Positions 60,601-64,000 of a stretch of 64,000 nucleotides of DNA are shown here, piece by piece. Numbering within the stretch: the stretch's first letter is position 1; each line of letters starts with the position of its first letter. The DNA is taken from positions 44,399,553-44,463,552 of the forward strand of contig NW_024037069.1 of assembly GCF_015706575.1 (NCBI RefSeq). Direction: 5' to 3'. The translations under genes and the position numbers were made by a program. Under the pieces are notes generated by a model that saw only the letters and a list, made by a program, of their open reading frames with translations, did no database searches and was not told the origin of the DNA. The stretch is from Patiria miniata. Lineage: Eukaryota; Echinodermata; Asteroidea; Valvatida; Asterinidae.

Positions 60601-61332
60601 TACTGACCTATGACATGGACAAAATTCACTGGGTCCCACATTGATGCGCTGCACTGCACTGCGCGACGCTGTGTCAGCTCGGACCCAAGGTCCAATGTCA
60701 GACTTTTTTGCCCAGGCCAGTTTCATCTCTGGCCAAGTTCGGGCAAGGACCATTAGTCGACTAGTGGTTGATTTGTGACGTACCTTACGCCTGCGCACTA
60801 ATAGCAACATGCAAACGTCTCTAGTCAAACGCTGGTCAAAATGTCATTGTAAAACTTCTGGATCCTGGCTCTCTGCTAGCGTTATGAATGCGCGAGGCTA
60901 TTGGTTACCAGCGAAGCAACCAACCCCAGTAGGCTGGTTCCAAATAGTCGACTAGCGTAGTCAACCACCGTCGACTAGACAGAATTCGGGCAAACGTTAG
61001 TTAACCATTGGTCAACTATAGTCCTTGCGCGAACTTGGCCTCTGCTTCTTGCAGAGACACACCCTGTACATATATCTTGTCTTTGGAACTGTAATTTCAT
61101 TGGTCTACAATGGCCACGTGTCCATTCTATAAAAAATAACTGTGAGTTTTTCTTTAATTTAATACCACAGTGATTCCACCCAGAGACCACGTGTTTCATC
61201 TGACTTTCCCAGCCGAGTGGAGATCACATGACATCCAGCACCTCTTCAGTACCTTTGGACAGGTGTTTGTCAACTGGATCGACCAATCATCAGCCTTTGT
61301 GTGTCTGACCAATAGGGAAGAAGCGTCTGAGG
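51666..61332 (+). CDS. PARN: Poly(A)-specific ribonuclease PARN (3' end outside window)
   Basis: Sixteen exons: 51666-51684, 52498-52643, 53056-53123, 53355-53439, 53937-53997, 54601-54778, 55267-55332, 55792-55830, 56006-56048, 56485-56565, 56742-56876, 57393-57479, 58509-58584, 58801-58981, 59920-59975, 61171-61332. Phases match throughout, giving 494 codons of about 640 in human PARN. The DEDD active site is intact: D28 and E30 in [10 protein letters not shown], Asp in [10 protein letters not shown], and His/Asp in [11 protein letters not shown]. An R3H-type segment (FVEGVCKQVDEF to FQRKLTFQ) interrupts the nuclease domain, and an RRM begins at [14 protein letters not shown] removes poly(A) from mRNA and trims non-coding RNA. 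The remaining C-terminal exons lie beyond 64000. Confidence 0.94.
54093..54526. mobile_element. TIR element filling most of PARN intron 5
   Basis: Inverted ends GGTAGATCATTTGTC and GGTAGAGCACATCATTTGC bound the element. The right half, read in reverse, matches 43527-43690, and the left end resembles 58655-58710 (GTAGATC, CATTCGTG, GCAACAAAAGTGCT). The whole intron is only 603 bp. Confidence 0.6.
58655..58720 (+). repeat. End fragment of the same TIR family
   Basis: GGTAGAGTAGATCG, CATTCGTGCATTTG and GCAGCAACAAAAGTGCTCAA match the left end of the element at 54093. Only one end is present, so this is a solo fragment in a PARN intron. Confidence 0.5.
59166..59313. repeat. Fold-back repeat with perfect 23-bp arms
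   Basis: Arms 59166-59188 and 59291-59313 are exact inverted copies (ATGGGAATAAATATGTGCTT and on). A second inverted pair, ACACGTACGTGTAAACC and a variant, lies inside. It sits in the PARN intron 58982-59919, just before a tandem duplication. Confidence 0.75.
59433..59710 (+). repeat. 139-bp tandem duplication in PARN intron
   Basis: Two head-to-tail copies start at 59433 and 59572. Both contain TGTAGTGCTCAAAATGTCCT, GGTGCGCAGCACGTACTTGT and ACCAGCCGGTGTTTTATCAG, with few differences, so the duplication is recent. Confidence 0.9.
60731..61040. mobile_element. GGCC-ended inverted-repeat element with TCT duplication
   Basis: The ends GGCCAAGTTCGGGCAAGGAC and, inverted, GGCCAAGTTCGCGCAAGGAC match with one difference, and TCT flanks both sides (60728-60730 and 61041-61043). 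Inner copies of AGTCGACTAG recur. It lies in the last visible PARN intron before exon 16. Non-coding. Confidence 0.75.
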
Positions 61333-61774
61333 GTAAGTATCGACCAATCAGATGATTGCTTAGTTGAGTTTGTATTTGAGAAGGATTCTGCAGCGTTTAA
61401 ACGTCAGGCCATTTCTCTTCAATACTATTTGTTTATTTCACGTTATTATTGTCGGTAACTGGTTATTTTCAAAGAAACCACAAGGAAACTGACTAGGTAC
61501 AATCCATTGACAATATGGGAGACTGAATCTCATTTAACACATCGGTGCCCACTTTTGTCCTGTTTTTTTTTCTCTTTTATTCTGCCCAAAAACTCGTTGA
61601 GAGAAAGAGATGAGTTCTCTACAGCATCGATTCAGAAACAGGCGTTTTCAATTCTGGTGATCTTGTTTCATTATTTACAAAAAAAGTAACATATTTAGGG
61701 GAGTTTTTGGAAAGGAGGCAAGGCCCCAAACAGCTTAATTGGTCTAAATTGGGGATGGGGGTAAAATTGGCATT

Positions 61775-62035
61775 GGCTCCCTCAGGCTCCCTCAGGGCCC
61801 CCGCCCCCCCTCCAGGCTCCCTCAGGCTCCCCCCCCCCCCCCCCCGGCTCCCTCAGGGCCCCCCCAAGGCTCCCTCAGGCCCCCCCCCCCCGGCTCCCTC
61901 AGGCCCCCCCCCCCCCCCCGGCTCCCTCAGGCCCCCCCCCCCCCCCGGCTCCCTCAGGGCCCCCCCCCCAGGCCCCCCCCCCCCCCCCCCCCCCCTCCCT
62001 CAGGGCCCCCCAACCCAGTTCCCTCAGTCCCCTGG
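61775..62035 (+). repeat. C-rich minisatellite
   Basis: About ten copies of GGCTCCCTCAGG are separated by C runs of varying length. Copy number and C-run length are likely to be unstable and hard to sequence. The proline-rich frame through it is an artefact. Confidence 0.9.
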
Positions 62036-62809
62036 CTGTTTGGATGAACCGGCTATATGCACATCCAATATTTAGCTATTTAAATTGTATCATACATTGG
62101 TTGCCACTCGACAACCCTTCAATCACAGTCATAGACAAATTCTTAGGAATTGTCTGGAGTCACTTATGTTTTGTTTTTTTTAACAACTTCCTGCTTTGAT
62201 ATCACGTGCCTTGTTATGCAAGGACTTGCTCATTCCTAATCTATTTTTGTAAAAGCTTTGCCCAATGCCTTCGAATGAATCATTGAAAAAAATAAGCTAG
62301 TTGACTGGACAAAGTCAGTTATTTAAAAGTGGTAGAGTTGACTGCAGTACGAGCAGGAAGATATCAGGGGTTCAAGTCCCACCAAAGTGACAGAGATGAG
62401 AGTAGTGAGGAGTTTTGCTCATTACCAGGCTTTTTCAGGATTTTTCCCATTTTCAGAAGTTTGAAAGAATCCCATTTTTCCTGATTTCAGGATAAAAAAG
62501 CTCCCTTTTGAAATCTAGAATTCCTGAGGGTTTACCTTAAAGGTGGTTTTATGGTATTTTTATCTATAAAAATTTAGATAGAACAGAAGATATGGGTATT
62601 TAACAGGGTGCCTTTAGTTAAATGCAAACATATATCATAGACCCTACATTACTTTGGGGGCCCTCGCGATAGGGGACCCTCAAAAACTCTGTGGATTTTT
62701 TTTTTTGATTTTCCAATCTGTCCATTGAAATATATGTAAATATGGGATGGTTTTATTTTCACATGTCTCACAAGCTGACAGATAACACAGAATATCCTGT
62801 CGTGATAAT

Positions 62810-63075
62810 TGAATTTTGTGGCCCACTTTTTTTTTCATGTCCCTGTTACATCTGACATCTCTGATTTTATAATTCTGATGCACTCCTTAATGCAGTCGTC
62901 CTCCGAGAGTGGTCATGAATAGCAAACTACCTACCCAACAAATAAAAAATCATTTGAAGTCATTATTAATGATCCTCGAATGTTAAATGACAGAGTATCA
63001 AGGTAACAGGGACAGCAAAAATTTCACACTTTGCACCTTACATTTATAGAATAACCCATGTGCAGATGACAATGT
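62810..63075 (-). repeat. Dispersed repeat, copy at 62.9 kb
   Basis: This is the reverse-strand counterpart of 31830-32100 and shares the same ordered landmarks, including ACTGCATTAAGGAGTGCATC. Confidence 0.75.
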
Positions 63076-63089
63076 GCTACATGTGTAGC

Positions 63090-63330
63090 TTTTATAATCA
63101 CTTCGCGCCGGGATTATGTTGACATTGACCGGACCCATGGCGCGGGATTGTTTTTGACGAACCTTGATGTCAGACGGGTTCAGGCCATCATCTGCGGGTA
63201 GCACACCCTGATATTTCCAGCCTCGCTCGCTGAGAGCGGGTCGCAGAAAGACATTTCCTGCCTCGCCCGTTGCGTGTTTAACCGTCATCCGTTCCAAATA
63301 CTGCAAAACCTTTGCGTGAACACACGTCAT
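63090..63330 (-). other. Unassigned GC-rich open frame
   Basis: The minus-strand frame starts MTCVHAKVLQYLERM and runs through GNVFLRPALSERGWKYQG and LPADDGLNPSDIK. Its GC content is clearly above the surroundings and an acceptor-like CTTAACCAG precedes it. I recognise no family and found no partner exon, so it may be a retrocopy fragment, a foreign piece or chance. Confidence 0.22.
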
Positions 63331-64000
63331 CCGACGTGAACTGGTTAAGTCAAAAGTAAATATATGTGATCCTTTTTCAATTAGTTTAGTTTAATATAAT
63401 ATTGGAATACATTCAGATAATGAAAAGAGTAATCAATGTCGTTCCATCTTGATATAAAAAGGATTATAAAATATATATTTGTTTAATTTATATATTACCT
63501 TCTCTCAAAGTCAAACAATTTTATTATACAGTATATTTGAACACACACACACACATTTAGGCTATTACACAAGTTGTCTAAATTGAACTTGAACGTACAT
63601 GTATATATAAAAAAAATAAAAACAGTAATCAGAACTGATGCAGTACTGGTTGGCAAAAGGTTTAAAAAAGGAGATATAATAAAGGCTTTCCAGTACTTTT
63701 CCTACTTTTCCCAGTTTTTTCCCCTAGCTCCTACATGTATACTACTGTTCCTACTTTTTTTCTTGAAATTCCTACTTTTTCCTACTTTTTTGTCCCACAA
63801 CTCTGAAAATGAAATCTCATTAAAATAGTTTGCATAACAGTGTTTCACACTGTCATATGTAAATCACACAATGAAGGGCTTGGGCGCAGGAGTACTGCAA
63901 CTGTACTTCCAAGAGCTTAGTTGAGGATGGAGCACAAGTGTTGTGAGTACAGAACATGCCAAATGAGGCTTATGATGCTGTGGACATGGGTGAGCATCAA

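Larger units (their letters stand above)
61333..64000 (+). other. PARN intron running to the window edge
   Basis: After exon 16 no further PARN exon was found. The stretch holds the minisatellite (61775-62035), a weak tRNA-like B box near 62376, a dispersed repeat on the minus strand (62810-63075), an unassigned GC-rich frame (63090-63330) and AT-rich DNA with ACAC and CCTACTTTT repeats. Confidence 0.6.

Noticed and set aside
61707-62075. Proline-rich frame of 122 residues
   Set aside because: Produced by the C-rich minisatellite; no splice context or conserved motif.

Overview
The window looks like nuclear DNA from a marine invertebrate animal, most likely a deuterostome. All genes are split by GT-AG introns, the background is AT-rich, and mobile DNA is dense: LINE and tRNA-SINE copies, many short terminal-inverted-repeat elements and unusually long poly-C/poly-G runs. 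Frequent TAGGCCTA and ACATGTACATGT words suggest an echinoderm or relative. That is an impression from composition, not a proof.

Five protein-coding genes could be rebuilt exon by exon with matching splice phases. (1) 4536-13419, minus strand: an 8-exon gene for a protein of about 1605 residues with a low-complexity Ser-rich N-terminus, a 221-residue internal tandem duplication and a C-terminal protein-kinase-like domain. I cannot name its family. (2) 16381-23402 and (3) 25067-30150, plus strand: two tandem paralogues of MBOAT7 (LPIAT1), each of seven exons with identical intron phases. (4) 37295-46716, minus strand: BFAR (RING, SAM and membrane helices; 449 aa), complete in seven coding exons. 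(5) 51666 to about 61332, plus strand: PARN, the poly(A)-specific ribonuclease. Sixteen exons are visible, including a 19-nt first coding exon, and the 3' end runs out of the window.

Layout: 1-4380 is non-coding and repeat-bearing. The kinase-like gene follows, with a CRE-bearing promoter near 13.5 kb. A 5'-truncated LINE (14.3-16.16 kb) ends about 220 bp before the first MBOAT7 copy. The MBOAT7 pair fills 16.4-30.2 kb, with SINEs and small DNA elements in its introns. A 7-kb gene-free stretch (30.2-37.3 kb) separates it from BFAR. BFAR and PARN are divergent (head to head), as in vertebrates, but the spacer here is about 5 kb and full of transposable elements. From 61.3 kb to the end lies a PARN intron with a C-rich minisatellite and dispersed repeats.

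Functionally the genes are not an operon. MBOAT7 acylates lysophosphatidylinositol in internal membranes, BFAR is an ER-anchored RING protein of apoptosis control, and PARN trims poly(A) tails. The most unusual items are the kinase-like gene with its repeats, two elements built on the same four-motif plan (16997-17865 and 47289-48153), and a group of GGCC-ended elements with 3-bp target duplications.
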